NCBI RefSeq assembly: GCF_048537545.1
Contig: NZ_CP183218.1
Length of the DNA stretch: 64,000 nucleotides
Direction: 5' to 3' (one strand)
DNA from: Chania fonticola_B
Lineage (GTDB): Bacteria > Pseudomonadota > Gammaproteobacteria > Enterobacterales > Enterobacteriaceae
The first letter of the stretch is position 1, and each line of letters begins with the position of its first letter. Positions 50,623 to 60,190 of this stretch are shown piece after piece. The translations under genes were made by a program, and so were the position numbers. Below the pieces are notes generated by a model. The model had not been told where the DNA came from. It did no database searches and saw only the letters and a list, made by a program, of their open reading frames with translations.

Positions 50623-53178
50623 TCATTTACTTGCGGTAACGGGGATAATCTCCGCCCCGCTTTCAGCCGTCCCGCTAGAAGCCTCAACCGTCATCGGAGC
50701 CTGGAAGCGCTTAAGCCGCAGCGCGTTGCCGAGAACAAAGACGCTGGAGAGCGCCATCGCCGCCGCCGCGAAGATCGGCGAAAGCAAAGTGCCGTTCCAT
50801 GGATAAAGCGCACCTGCCGCCACCGGGATCAGCACCGCGTTATAGGCAAAGGCCCAGAACAGGTTCTGTTTGATGTTGCGGATCGTCGCCTGGCTGAGTG
50901 CGATAGCGTTCGGCACCCCGCGCAGGTCGCCAGACATCAACACTACGTCGGCCGCCTCGATAGCTACATCGGTACCGGTGCCGATGGCTAGCCCTACGTC
51001 CGCTTCCGCCAACGCCGGGGCGTCGTTGATACCGTCCCCCACAAAGGCCACTCGCGCCCCGTTGGCCCGGAACTTTTTCAGCGCAGCAACCTTGCCGTCG
51101 GGCAATACCTCTGCCGCAACTTCATCAATACCGAGCTGTTTGGCGATCGCCGCCGCCGTTGCCGCATTGTCGCCGGTGATCATCGCCACTTTGAGGCCCA
51201 ACGCGTGCAGCGCCTTAATAGCCTCTGGCGTGGTTTCCTTGATCGGATCGGCAACCGCAATAATCGCCGCCAGGCGACCGTCGATAGCGGCATAGAGCGG
51301 GCTCTTACCCTGTTCACCCAGGCGCTGGGCGGCAGACTTGAAGCTCGCCACATCAAGGCCAAGCTGCGTCATGAACCGATCCGCACCGACGGAGACCACC
51401 CTGCCATCAACCTTGGCCGTTACGCCAAAGCCCGGCACGGCGTCGAAGCCTTCAACGGGGGCCAGCGTGATGCCTTGCTGTTTGGCGGCCAGCACAATCG
51501 CTTCGGCGATCGGGTGCTCAGAGCGGGTTTCAACCGCCGCCACCAGAGCCAGCACTTCACTGTACTCAAAACCCTTGGCGGGAACGAGATCGGTGAGTTC
51601 TGGGCGTCCTTTGGTCAAGGTACCGGTCTTGTCGAGGGCGATAACGCTCACGTCACGCAGCGCCTGCAAGGCTTCCCCTTTACGGAACAACACGCCAAGT
51701 TCTGCGGCGCGCCCGGTACCGACCATAATTGATGTCGGCGTAGCCAGCCCCATGGCGCACGGGCAAGCGATAATCAGCACCGCCACCGCATTCACCAACG
51801 CAAAGGTCAGCGCCGGATCCGGGCCGAAGATCAGCCAGACCAGGAACGTCAGCGCGGCGGCAGCCATCACTGCCGGTACAAACCACATGGTCACCTTATC
51901 GACCAGCGCCTGGATCGGTAGCTTGGAGCCCTGCGCTTCCTCAACCAGGCGGATGATCTGCGCCAGCACGGTATTGGCCCCAACCTTGGTGACGCGGAAG
52001 CTGAAAGCGCCGGTCTTGTTGATGGTGCCACCCACAACGGCAGCGCCTACGCCCTTCGATACGGGTAACGGCTCGCCGGTGATCATGCTCTCATCCACAT
52101 AAGATGCCCCCTCGACGACCTCGCCATCGACAGGGATCTTCTCCCCTGGACGAACGAACACCACGTCACCGGTGGTCACCTGATCGAGCGGGATCTCAAC
52201 GGTCTCGCCGTTACGTTCAACGCGCGCGGTCTTGGCTTGAAGCCCGACCAGTCGTTTGATGGCCTGCGACGTTCGCCCCTTGGCGCGAGCTTCCAACGTG
52301 CGCCCAAGCAGGATCAAGGTCACGATGACCGCGGCGGCTTCGAAGTAAACGTTAGCGGTCCCCTTAGGCAGCACCTCGGGAATGAAAGTCGCCACCACCG
52401 AATAGCCGTACGCCGCTGCCGTACCCACCGACACCAGCGAGTTCATATCGGGAGCACCACGCAACAACGCCGGGATACCCTTGCGGAAAAAGCGCAGGCC
52501 CGGGCCGAACAGCACCAGGGTGGCGAGTACAAACTGTATATACCAGCTCGTCTGTTCACCCAAAACGCCTTGCACCCAATGGTGCATCGGGGGAATAAGG
52601 TGCGAGCCCATCTCAAGGATAAAGACCGGCAAAGTGAGAATGCCCGCTATCAGCAAAGAGCGGCGTAAGCCGCGCGCTTCATTCTCGCGGCGTTCAGTAT
52701 CCTGATCGTTTACATTCGGCGTTTCGGCAGACAAACGACGGGCCTTGTAACCCGCCTGCACAACCGCCGCTTCAAGGTCAGCGGTGGAGATAACCCCGGC
52801 GAGGTGCCGTACCCGCGCACGCTCGGTCGCCAGGTTGACGCTGGCAGAGAGGACGCCTGGAAGTTGAGTCAGCGCCTTCTCAACTCTTCCGACGCAGGAT
52901 GCGCAGGTCATCTCTTCGATCGCCAGTTCCGTAGTCTCTTCACGGACGGCGTAACCGGCGCTCTCGATAGCACTAACGGTCGCTTGTAGATCGGCCACGC
53001 CGCTAAAGGTGACATCTGCCCGCTCGGTGGCAAGATTGACCGTAGCTGTTTGCACGCCAGGAACGGCTTTTAAAGCGCGTTCGACACGGCCAACGCACGA
53101 TGCACAGGTCATTCCTTCGACCGGCAGGCTCAGACGAGCCGCTTGATTGGAACCTGATGGGACGAAAACGGAAGCCAT
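50623..53178 (-). CDS. copA: Copper-exporting P1B-type ATPase
   Basis: 851 residues from ATG 53178 (AGGAG upstream). Two N-terminal heavy-metal domains carry GMTCASC and EMTCASC. The transmembrane metal site is CPC in IIACPCAMGLATP, the phosphorylation site is DKTGTLTKG, and the actuator (TGEP) and hinge (GDGINDAPALAEADVG) are intact. It pumps Cu(I) from cytoplasm to periplasm. It is preceded by a CueR box and promoter, so it is copper-induced. The adjacent cueR-like gene is broken, so the regulator must be encoded elsewhere. Confidence 0.96.
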   Translation of the reverse strand: MASVFVPSGSNQAARLSLPVEGMTCASCVGRVERALKAVPGVQTATVNLATERADVTFSGVADLQATVSAIESAGYAVREETTELAIEEMTCASCVGRVEKALTQLPGVLSASVNLATERARVRHLAGVISTADLEAAVVQAGYKARRLSAETPNVNDQDTERRENEARGLRRSLLIAGILTLPVFILEMGSHLIPPMHHWVQGVLGEQTSWYIQFVLATLVLFGPGLRFFRKGIPALLRGAPDMNSLVSVGTAAAYGYSVVATFIPEVLPKGTANVYFEAAAVIVTLILLGRTLEARAKGRTSQAIKRLVGLQAKTARVERNGETVEIPLDQVTTGDVVFVRPGEKIPVDGEVVEGASYVDESMITGEPLPVSKGVGAAVVGGTINKTGAFSFRVTKVGANTVLAQIIRLVEEAQGSKLPIQALVDKVTMWFVPAVMAAAALTFLVWLIFGPDPALTFALVNAVAVLIIACPCAMGLATPTSIMVGTGRAAELGVLFRKGEALQALRDVSVIALDKTGTLTKGRPELTDLVPAKGFEYSEVLALVAAVETRSEHPIAEAIVLAAKQQGITLAPVEGFDAVPGFGVTAKVDGRVVSVGADRFMTQLGLDVASFKSAAQRLGEQGKSPLYAAIDGRLAAIIAVADPIKETTPEAIKALHALGLKVAMITGDNAATAAAIAKQLGIDEVAAEVLPDGKVAALKKFRANGARVAFVGDGINDAPALAEADVGLAIGTGTDVAIEAADVVLMSGDLRGVPNAIALSQATIRNIKQNLFWAFAYNAVLIPVAAGALYPWNGTLLSPIFAAAAMALSSVFVLGNALRLKRFQAPMTVEASSGTAESGAEIIPVTASK

Positions 53179-53217
53179 GGTTCTACTCCTGGGAAGTTTC
53201 GGTAACAAAAAGCTTAA

Positions 53218-53238
53218 ACCTTCCCACCAGGGGAAGGT
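53218..53238 (-). promoter_or_regulatory. CueR operator and copA promoter
   Basis: On the minus strand ACCTTCC and GGAAGGT arms flank a seven-base spacer, inside a promoter with -35 TTGACC and a -10-like TAAGCT at the overlong 19-base spacing typical of MerR-family promoters. As I recall, E. coli copA has the same arms. It lies about 40 bases before the copA ATG. Confidence 0.85.
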
Positions 53239-53321
53239 CAAGGTCTGTTAGCAATCAGTTCCGTGGGGGAGTGAGCAGGGTTATCGCTTTGACCTACATC
53301 GGATGCAGGGATGGTAATTAT

Positions 53322-54338
53322 TTAGCCGCTAAATGAGATTGAGGCGATAATATAAGCGAAATAGAAAGCCCCATTAATAAATAGCATCCACACTTTCAGA
53401 TTTTTGTTTCTGGCGTTGATCCACAGCCAAAATGCCGATGAAAGCGTAATAAACACCCCGATCAGCACTTCATGCCGGGGTTGCCATGGCGTCAATAATA
53501 TCCCGATGGCGGGTAATATGGTGCCTTGGAAAACCATTGCGCCGGTAATATTGCCTAATGCCAGAGTATCCTTCCCTTTGCGTATCCAGAGAATGCTGTT
53601 CACCTTCTCTGGCAATTCGGTAGCTATAGGAATGATAATCAATGACAGTAACAACACAGAGATGCCAAGCTTTTCCGATACTGCGGCAACGCCGCCTATA
53701 AAACCTAAAGCCCCCGCCACCAATACGCCCAAACCAATTAAAGTTTGCAGGATGATGGTGAATAGCGTGGTGGGCAATCCCACTCGGGATAAGAACATGA
53801 CGTTATCTGCTGCGGTTCCATTGCCTTCAGCCACTAATTTTTTCGACGCGTGTAAGGTTTTTACCATGTAGGTGACATAAAGCAAGACCAACAACACGCT
53901 GACGCCCATCCTGGCGACTTTCATCTCTACAGGAATGAACAAGGCGATTGCGGCTAACACAAAAGCCAGCAGGAAGAAATGCGTATCTCGTATAAACCCG
54001 GTGGGCTCTGGGGTGATTGCTCCGTTAATACCCCGCCGTCTTACCACAGCCAGCGCCATCAAAAAGACAGACAGCGTAGACAGCATCAGCGGCGCGCCCA
54101 ATATCGCCCCCACGCCAATCTCTTCGTTAACATTAGCCGCCGACGTGCCGGCAACCAGAGCCAAAATGGGTACCATGGTTTCAGGCAAGGCGGTGCCAAT
54201 AGCGGCAAAAAGCGAACCGGTTACCCCTTCAGAGATCTTCAACCTTTCGCCAAGGTGTTCCAGGGCATTGGTGAAAATTTCAGAGGCAATCAAGATGATG
54301 ATTAAGGATATCGCGAGCTGGAAAAATGACAGTGTCAT
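53322..54338 (-). CDS. Sodium/calcium exchanger family protein (CaCA)
   Basis: 338 residues, about 10-11 transmembrane helices in two inverted halves. The alpha-repeats are GTALPETMVPILA...GVGAILGAPLM (about 48-86) and ATELPEKVNSILW...LGNITGAMVFQG (about 240-275), each with the acidic residue that binds the cation. It is an inner-membrane Ca2+ (or other cation):H+/Na+ antiporter. No regulator adjacent. It is a single gene between copA and the yeh block. Confidence 0.85.
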   Translation of the reverse strand: MTLSFFQLAISLIIILIASEIFTNALEHLGERLKISEGVTGSLFAAIGTALPETMVPILALVAGTSAANVNEEIGVGAILGAPLMLSTLSVFLMALAVVRRRGINGAITPEPTGFIRDTHFFLLAFVLAAIALFIPVEMKVARMGVSVLLVLLYVTYMVKTLHASKKLVAEGNGTAADNVMFLSRVGLPTTLFTIILQTLIGLGVLVAGALGFIGGVAAVSEKLGISVLLLSLIIIPIATELPEKVNSILWIRKGKDTLALGNITGAMVFQGTILPAIGILLTPWQPRHEVLIGVFITLSSAFWLWINARNKNLKVWMLFINGAFYFAYIIASISFSG

Positions 54339-54504
54339 CCTTTAGCCCTCAATTTGCCCGGTTTTTTGCTGAGGTAATTTGAGAATAAAACAGAAAAAAG
54401 GGTCATGATGGAAATACCGACTGGACGTTGTAAACCATGGTGTAATATTCCTCGTCCAATCCAAAAGAAATATTACCCCTATGGTCTCGCCAATCTGCTC
54501 GACG

Positions 54505-54584
54505 GATGTGCCACAGCAACTTGCTGAGTATGTTGACACATCCTCCTTCATGATGAAGGAAGGCTACTCCCCAAATGAGTGGGG
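54505..54584. mobile_element. Possible IS200/IS605-type terminal hairpins
   Basis: GATGTG/CACATC, a 17-base palindrome centred on CATGATG (54544-54560) and CCCCA/TGGGG (54569-54584) lie in a row, with GACACATCCTCC between them. This resembles the subterminal hairpin region at the right end of IS605-family orfB elements. No transposase or TnpB remnant is visible beside it, so it could be a bare end or a chance set of hairpins. Confidence 0.3.
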
Positions 54585-54618
54585 CAAGCTTAGTCGAACT
54601 GTCATGGCGCTGTCAAAG

Positions 54619-56673
54619 TCAATTACTCTGCCGGTCTTTCACCAGGCGCAGCGTTTGATAAATCGTCATCAACCGGTGGACTAATTCTGTGTGGTTATTA
54701 GAGCGAATACGCTCAGGTAACTCGTTTAACCCTGCAGACAGCTGCATCAGGCCATAGCCATTTAGCGCCTCGGCCAGGATTTCCACCCGCTCAATCCCAC
54801 GCCCCCCAAGATGCCGGATCCCCTGCTGTAACCACTGTGCCAGCAACGTTTCGGTGTCTGCCAACGCTTGCTGTATACCCGAACGCTGTTGCAGATCGGC
54901 CTGGCGCTCCATCGGGAAAGGCTCAGCCTCATCGGCGCACAGCGAGAATATCTGGGTGTCACTGGCTACGGCCAACGGCTCGATAAACAGCTTGCCTGAC
55001 TCGATTTTCACCCTGCCTGAAATCAACCTTGGCGGGGTTGCTGGCGTGAGCATTGCCCTGGCCAATACCTCGATAGCCTGAAGGGCGGCACTATCGTAAT
55101 TTAGTGACACCGTCACAAAATTATCATCACGATCCTCTCCGCTTAAGATATCAATCTGCAAGCACTGTAATGCCGGGTCCCAGCACCAGTCGATCACCTC
55201 ACTAACCGGTAAGATATGCAGCTGTTCGATCGGCTGCCTGGGGCGTACAAAATCTGGCAATGCCTGCTGGAGATGACGTTTCAGCGCTGCGGCATCAGGC
55301 TGCCTGAGCGGTTCCCCCAACAGCTCCCACGCACGGGCAGAGAGCGGCAACACGCTGGTATATTGCTTACCGCTGGCAATGTCCAACGCCCCGTTTGCCC
55401 GGCGCTTGGCGGCATTGGTGATCACCTGGCAAGCCGCCAGTTTTTTTACCGGGTGACCAGCAATCCTGCGGCTGCCTATCGGCGTCGCCACGCCTTGTGG
55501 ATCGCTATTTTTAGGCCACTGGCGTTCGATCACCATCAGCGCTTGGGAGTCCGGGTCGGTGTAGATCAGATCCACCCCTTCCTGCTGCTCGTCGGCCCAA
55601 TAACGTGCACCGAGTGACACCAGTTTCAGATGTTCCAGTTGGATCTCACCTTTGACGCCCAGGCCAAGAATTTCAGCCGCTGGAAGGCGTGGTAAGCTCT
55701 GCTGCTGCGCCTGTTGGTCCATGCACCTGGCCGCGACTAACCGGGCGGAAAGCCCGCTGATGCGCTGCAAGAATTCGACCGGATGATAGCGGCTTGAACG
55801 ATTATGCTGATCGGCCATCCCTTGCTGAATATCCGCCAGGCTTTCGCTAATCCAGCGCCACTGAAGCTGCTGGGCATGGCGACTCACTTCCGCCATCAGC
55901 GGTTTGATGGCCCTCTCTGGCTGGCTGCTGCCGTCTGACCACAGTTTGAGCAGCAATTTATCCAACGACGTTTGTAATAGCACCGCCTCTGGCTGGTCAA
56001 ATAAGGCGTTTGCCTGCGCCTGTTCACCGTCAGGCAAGCGGATTTGCAGCGTTAACTGCTCAAAATCCGGCTGGCTGAGTTCGGCCTGCTCAAACCCCCA
56101 GACGGCCATCACAATATGCTCGCAAATCGTCTCCTGAATACAGTCACAGCGCGCATGTGCCAGACTGCTACGGGAGAAAAACCGCACGTCACACATCGGT
56201 AAACGCGCCGACGGAGTGGCTTGCGCCCCGCTACCTTTGCTCAACTGCACTACGACGCTGCCTTGGATCAACTTTTTCGCCCGGCTAATGACCGAGAGCG
56301 GGACATCACTAAGCTGTTCGCTAAATCTGGCCGGTGACCAAGCTGGTACAGGTTCTTGCGGCTGAACATCGTCAGCTTCTGGGGGCAACCCGCTAGCATG
56401 TAACGCCTGATAGGCCAGGACCAGCGTGACCCGATGGCGGCACATGCTGCTGGCCGGGCAGCTACAGGCCGCATCCCGCAAGGTTTTTCCTGGCGGAAAA
56501 GTGACTTGGTTGCCGTCGCCGAACCTGGCCTCAATACAGCCGTCATCACGCTCTGTCAGTTCAGGCAGTTTTCCTTCTGCGACCTCTTTCTGTGCGCGCT
56601 TGACGAAGCCCGCGTTGCTTAACGCCATCAGGGCTTCCGGCGTGAGTTCGAGTAAATCGGAACGTTGAGTCAT
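54619..56673 (-). CDS. yehQ: SWIM zinc-finger protein (YehQ-like)
   Basis: 684 residues. Two SWIM-type zinc sites follow the CxCx5-6CxH pattern: C70, C72, C78 and H80 (CSCPASSMCRH), and CDCIQETICEH near 180-190. The rest is mixed alpha/beta with no other motif. It is the last gene of a five-gene minus-strand operon with a vWA protein, DUF5682, a MoxR AAA ATPase and a DUF4132 protein, as in E. coli yehQ. SWIM domains bind DNA or proteins; here the role is likely as adaptor to the AAA/vWA machine. Overlaps the vWA gene by four bases. Confidence 0.85.
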   Translation of the reverse strand: MTQRSDLLELTPEALMALSNAGFVKRAQKEVAEGKLPELTERDDGCIEARFGDGNQVTFPPGKTLRDAACSCPASSMCRHRVTLVLAYQALHASGLPPEADDVQPQEPVPAWSPARFSEQLSDVPLSVISRAKKLIQGSVVVQLSKGSGAQATPSARLPMCDVRFFSRSSLAHARCDCIQETICEHIVMAVWGFEQAELSQPDFEQLTLQIRLPDGEQAQANALFDQPEAVLLQTSLDKLLLKLWSDGSSQPERAIKPLMAEVSRHAQQLQWRWISESLADIQQGMADQHNRSSRYHPVEFLQRISGLSARLVAARCMDQQAQQQSLPRLPAAEILGLGVKGEIQLEHLKLVSLGARYWADEQQEGVDLIYTDPDSQALMVIERQWPKNSDPQGVATPIGSRRIAGHPVKKLAACQVITNAAKRRANGALDIASGKQYTSVLPLSARAWELLGEPLRQPDAAALKRHLQQALPDFVRPRQPIEQLHILPVSEVIDWCWDPALQCLQIDILSGEDRDDNFVTVSLNYDSAALQAIEVLARAMLTPATPPRLISGRVKIESGKLFIEPLAVASDTQIFSLCADEAEPFPMERQADLQQRSGIQQALADTETLLAQWLQQGIRHLGGRGIERVEILAEALNGYGLMQLSAGLNELPERIRSNNHTELVHRLMTIYQTLRLVKDRQSN

Positions 56674-57794
56674 CCTTGTACCTTTTCTGCCAGCCAGGCC
56701 GCCAGTTCGCCGGGCGTCATGGCGCCAATTTGTGCGCCGACCGCGACCAGCCGGTTAGCCATATCACGATCGTATTGTGGATTGGCCTGATGATCCAACG
56801 CCGCCAGCCCTAGTACTTTGGCTCCGGTCTGAATGCAGGTACGCACCCGCCGGACCAGCTCACTTTCGCTGCCGCCCTCAAAGAAATCGCTCAGCAATAC
56901 CACGATCGTGCGTTGGGGATTGGTGATGCAGGACTGGGCATAACCCACCGCCTTGGCGATATTGGTGCCGCCACCGAGTTGCACCTTCATCAGCAGTTCA
57001 ACCGGATCGCTGACGTCTGCGGTCAAGTCCACCACGGCAGTATCAAAAGCGACCAACCGCGTTTGCATGCCCGGTAAATTCCACAGGCAGGCCGCCATCA
57101 CGGCGGCATGGATCACCGAATCCACCATGGAACCACTCTGGTCTACCAGCAGGATGATGTCCCAACGTTCACTATGGCGTTTAACCCGGCTCATAAACGC
57201 CGGGGTTTCGATAAACAGCTTGCCGTGCTGCGGGCTCCAGCGGTGCAGGTTTTCGGCAACGGTGCGTTTAAAATCAAAGTTACGCGCCACTTTGGCCTGC
57301 GAGGGGCGGCGCCGGTCGCGGCTGCCGGAAAATGACTGACGTACGTCACGCGCCAGGCGTTCCATGATCCGCCGTACCACTTCCGCCACCAACCGGCGTG
57401 CGGCGGCCAACACCTGCGGGTTCATCAAGTGTTTGGTATGTAACACCGCTTTCAGTAACGCTTCCGAGGGTTCAATACGTTCCAACACGTCAAGATTGGT
57501 GACTACATCGTCAATGCCGTAGCGCTCAACCGCGTCCACTTCCAGCCGTTCGATCACCTCTTTAGGGAACAGTTGCTGAATCTCATTAATCCACTCAGGC
57601 GTGGTCAGGTTGGATTTACCCAGGCTGGCTCCGCGTTCACCACGGGCCAAACGTTCCGGATCCCGGCCATACAGCCATTCCAGAGCGCTATCAACTGAGC
57701 GATAGTGATCGTCTAGTTCACCCAGCGAGGCCTCGGCGGCTTCACCTAACAGCAAGCGCCAGCGTTGTAACTCTGGAGTTAATTGATTTGCCAT
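56670..57794 (-). CDS. yehP: von Willebrand factor A domain protein (YehP-like)
   Basis: 374 residues from ATG 57794, which overlaps the upstream stop by one base (TAATG). The MIDAS metal motif is LLVDQSGSMVDS with the partner Thr in GGGTNIAK and an Asp in LLSDFFEGGSE. The N-terminal 150 residues are helical. MoxR-associated vWA proteins work with an AAA ATPase as metal-dependent chaperone or activating machines. Here the ATPase is encoded three genes upstream in the same operon. Confidence 0.87.
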   Translation of the reverse strand: MANQLTPELQRWRLLLGEAAEASLGELDDHYRSVDSALEWLYGRDPERLARGERGASLGKSNLTTPEWINEIQQLFPKEVIERLEVDAVERYGIDDVVTNLDVLERIEPSEALLKAVLHTKHLMNPQVLAAARRLVAEVVRRIMERLARDVRQSFSGSRDRRRPSQAKVARNFDFKRTVAENLHRWSPQHGKLFIETPAFMSRVKRHSERWDIILLVDQSGSMVDSVIHAAVMAACLWNLPGMQTRLVAFDTAVVDLTADVSDPVELLMKVQLGGGTNIAKAVGYAQSCITNPQRTIVVLLSDFFEGGSESELVRRVRTCIQTGAKVLGLAALDHQANPQYDRDMANRLVAVGAQIGAMTPGELAAWLAEKVQG

Positions 57795-60178
57795 TACACC
57801 AGCCCCCATTGGCCAAGGATTTCCAGCGCCCGCTTTTCTGCCTGCTGCATAGCGGCAATCTCCTGCGGCGTTGCGGCAGTAATTTCGCGATTTAACGACG
57901 AAACCGGTAGATGACTCGCCTGATGTAGCTCCAGTATCTGGCGGGCAAACTCACCGCGCTCCCTTGGTGGCAGCCAGGCAAATGCACCGCGCATCGCGGG
58001 CAAGGCCAGCAGGAAGTCTTCGTCGTCCAATGCGGTAACCAGCTGGTTCAGGCCGTGAACAAAGGTTAAATCCTGGGTCAAGTGGTGGCGCGCCAACGCA
58101 ATTAATCCGCTGAGCGCATCGCCCATTTTATTGGCTGCCAGGGTGGCCAGCAGCGCTAGAGGCTGTGCGATCGGCGATGCGGAATCAGGATGGGTGTCAT
58201 TCAGGCTGAGTAATGCACCCAAAGCCGCACCACGGCTTAGCGGATCGGCATCGATAGACGCGGCTTTTCTTTGCCAAACGGTGAGCGCGCGATCGGCTTC
58301 CAGCGTGGGAAATAACGTATTGCGGTCGGTATCAGGCAGTGCGAGCAGATCCCGCGTCACCAAACGGATCGCCTGAAATACCGCAATGTGCCGATGGCTG
58401 TCGGCGGGGTTCACGCTGCCATAGCTTTCACATAGCCACAGCGCGCGGTCGAAGGTTATCTGGATCACCGTCAACAAGATCGCTGATCCTTGCATACCCA
58501 CGCTTTCACCGTGGCGATACAGCGTGTGGGCCGCTTCCAGCGCGAAGCCGATGTCCTCAAAACTCCCTTCCTGGCTCACCGCCGCAGTAAGCTGTTCTAC
58601 TACTCGGCTGCTGAAATCCGCCAGCCCGGCCAACGCCGCCTGATTCAGTAATTTAACCAGCGCCACCACCATCCCCTGGCTACCGTGCAACTCCAGCAAG
58701 GCTTCTTCCAGCTTGGCCAGTGCCGCATCGGACAGCGTAGCGCCGTAGGAAGCCGCCTCAATCAGCGCAGCAACCTGCTCAAGCGGTGCTCGAAGCTGCC
58801 AGTGTTCGCTCATTTCACCCGACATGGCTTGCCCAACGCCCTTCAGGCAGTGGATGCCCGGGATCGCCAATAGCAATAACTGATGTAGGGCTCTGCTGCG
58901 CTGGCGATCTTCAGGTTTAAGCAGGTCGAGCTTGACCTCTGAGGGGATCGTAATCGCCAACCGTTCAAGTTCGAGCTCCAGCGAAATCAACAACGGTGGG
59001 CGTGGCGTATTGTTTGCCAGCTTGCCGTGAGACTCTCCGGCCAATACCGCCATCATTTGTACCAGGATGGGTTCGGTTCCTGGCCGTAAAGGACCGCGAT
59101 AGGTCCACGGCAGCGGGACATCCATCGCCTCTTTCACCAGCGAACCGGCCATGGCATCCAGCCAATCATTGCGTAACGGCAACTGGTGGCCGCGCAGCCG
59201 CGCAAGTGCCTGAACCCGTAGATAAACTGCGCCCATATCAGCGGTCGACGCCGGAAGGTTAAGCTTGCGCAACCGCTCTAGTATGCGCTGGAAAGCGTAT
59301 AGTCCTGCCTGCTCCAAGCCAAATTCCCACACCCACTGCTGAAACGCCGGTGACGGCATGCCCGAGGCATAGCCGGTGAAAGCATCCAGCCGCTTATAGC
59401 TGTAGGGCACCAAATAAGAGCCGGTGGTGTATTGAGTATCGCCTTGCCAATCGTCAAAGCATTGGCTTATAGCGGGCAGTTCAGGCTCATGTTCTTCACT
59501 GGGGAGGTTTTGCCACAGCTTCATCAAGGCAGGTGCGTGATAGCCGCCACACACCACTAACACGGCCCCGTCCCGTTGATCCATGGCCCAGCGTATCCAA
59601 CGGGCCATCATGGCTTCACGATTCTGGTTGCCCTGCGAGCCGGGAACCTCTCCGCGCAGCCGTTCGAAATAGTGGCTTAGACGTTGTTCCAGCTCCCTCA
59701 CATCGCACTGATCTTCAAATAACCGATCCCAAAGCGCATCGCTCCCCTGAATGCCCAGCTCTTGGCTCAGTGCCTGTTCAAAATCCTCTGCCCGTTGCTG
59801 CTGTTCGGCATCGGCTAAATCGGCGTAGCGGTTAGCAATATCGGCAAACGCAGCATGCCAGGCCGGCAGATCCATAAAGCGTATTTCCGCCTTGATCGCC
59901 CGCGCTTGTTGCAGAGCCTGCCACTCTGGAGAATGCTCGGCAAACGGTGACCAGGAACCTCTGCGCACGCCCTGCCCAGGCTGTTGCGGCACGCCATAGC
60001 TATAGATAGCCAGCGGCAGCTTATGGGGCAAAAACAGCTCATCAAGCCGGGAGTTGAAGTCCATCGGCCCTTCTATCAGCACGTAGCGCGGTTTTAGCGT
60101 GTTAATTCTCGCCGCTACCAGCCGGGCACAGGCCGGGCTATGGTGGCGAATACCGATGATTTCCGGTGATTTATTCAT
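57794..60178 (-). CDS. yehM: DUF5682 protein (YehM-like)
   Basis: 794 residues. The N-terminal part (GIRHHSPACARLVAARI, YVLIEGPMDFNSRLDEL, RWIRWAMDQRDGAVLVVCGGYHAPALM) is the conserved DUF5682 region, with a possible catalytic His/Glu set near residues 11-40. The remainder is a long helical tail. Its function is unproven; the family is found almost only in MoxR-vWA-SWIM operons. It starts 12 bases after the ATPase stop and is coupled to the vWA gene. Confidence 0.85.
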   Translation of the reverse strand: MNKSPEIIGIRHHSPACARLVAARINTLKPRYVLIEGPMDFNSRLDELFLPHKLPLAIYSYGVPQQPGQGVRRGSWSPFAEHSPEWQALQQARAIKAEIRFMDLPAWHAAFADIANRYADLADAEQQQRAEDFEQALSQELGIQGSDALWDRLFEDQCDVRELEQRLSHYFERLRGEVPGSQGNQNREAMMARWIRWAMDQRDGAVLVVCGGYHAPALMKLWQNLPSEEHEPELPAISQCFDDWQGDTQYTTGSYLVPYSYKRLDAFTGYASGMPSPAFQQWVWEFGLEQAGLYAFQRILERLRKLNLPASTADMGAVYLRVQALARLRGHQLPLRNDWLDAMAGSLVKEAMDVPLPWTYRGPLRPGTEPILVQMMAVLAGESHGKLANNTPRPPLLISLELELERLAITIPSEVKLDLLKPEDRQRSRALHQLLLLAIPGIHCLKGVGQAMSGEMSEHWQLRAPLEQVAALIEAASYGATLSDAALAKLEEALLELHGSQGMVVALVKLLNQAALAGLADFSSRVVEQLTAAVSQEGSFEDIGFALEAAHTLYRHGESVGMQGSAILLTVIQITFDRALWLCESYGSVNPADSHRHIAVFQAIRLVTRDLLALPDTDRNTLFPTLEADRALTVWQRKAASIDADPLSRGAALGALLSLNDTHPDSASPIAQPLALLATLAANKMGDALSGLIALARHHLTQDLTFVHGLNQLVTALDDEDFLLALPAMRGAFAWLPPRERGEFARQILELHQASHLPVSSLNREITAATPQEIAAMQQAEKRALEILGQWGLV

Positions 60179-60190
60179 TACGCAGCGCCT

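Noticed and set aside
50424..50687. Minus-strand frame containing LTLTLSHRERG and SPWGEGWGEG
   Set aside because: This is the translated repeat element, a common false gene call.
54440..54480. Manganese or other riboswitch before the CaCA exchanger
   Set aside because: The inverted repeat there is on the wrong side (downstream of the stop for the CaCA gene) and lacks the conserved yybP-ykoY core.
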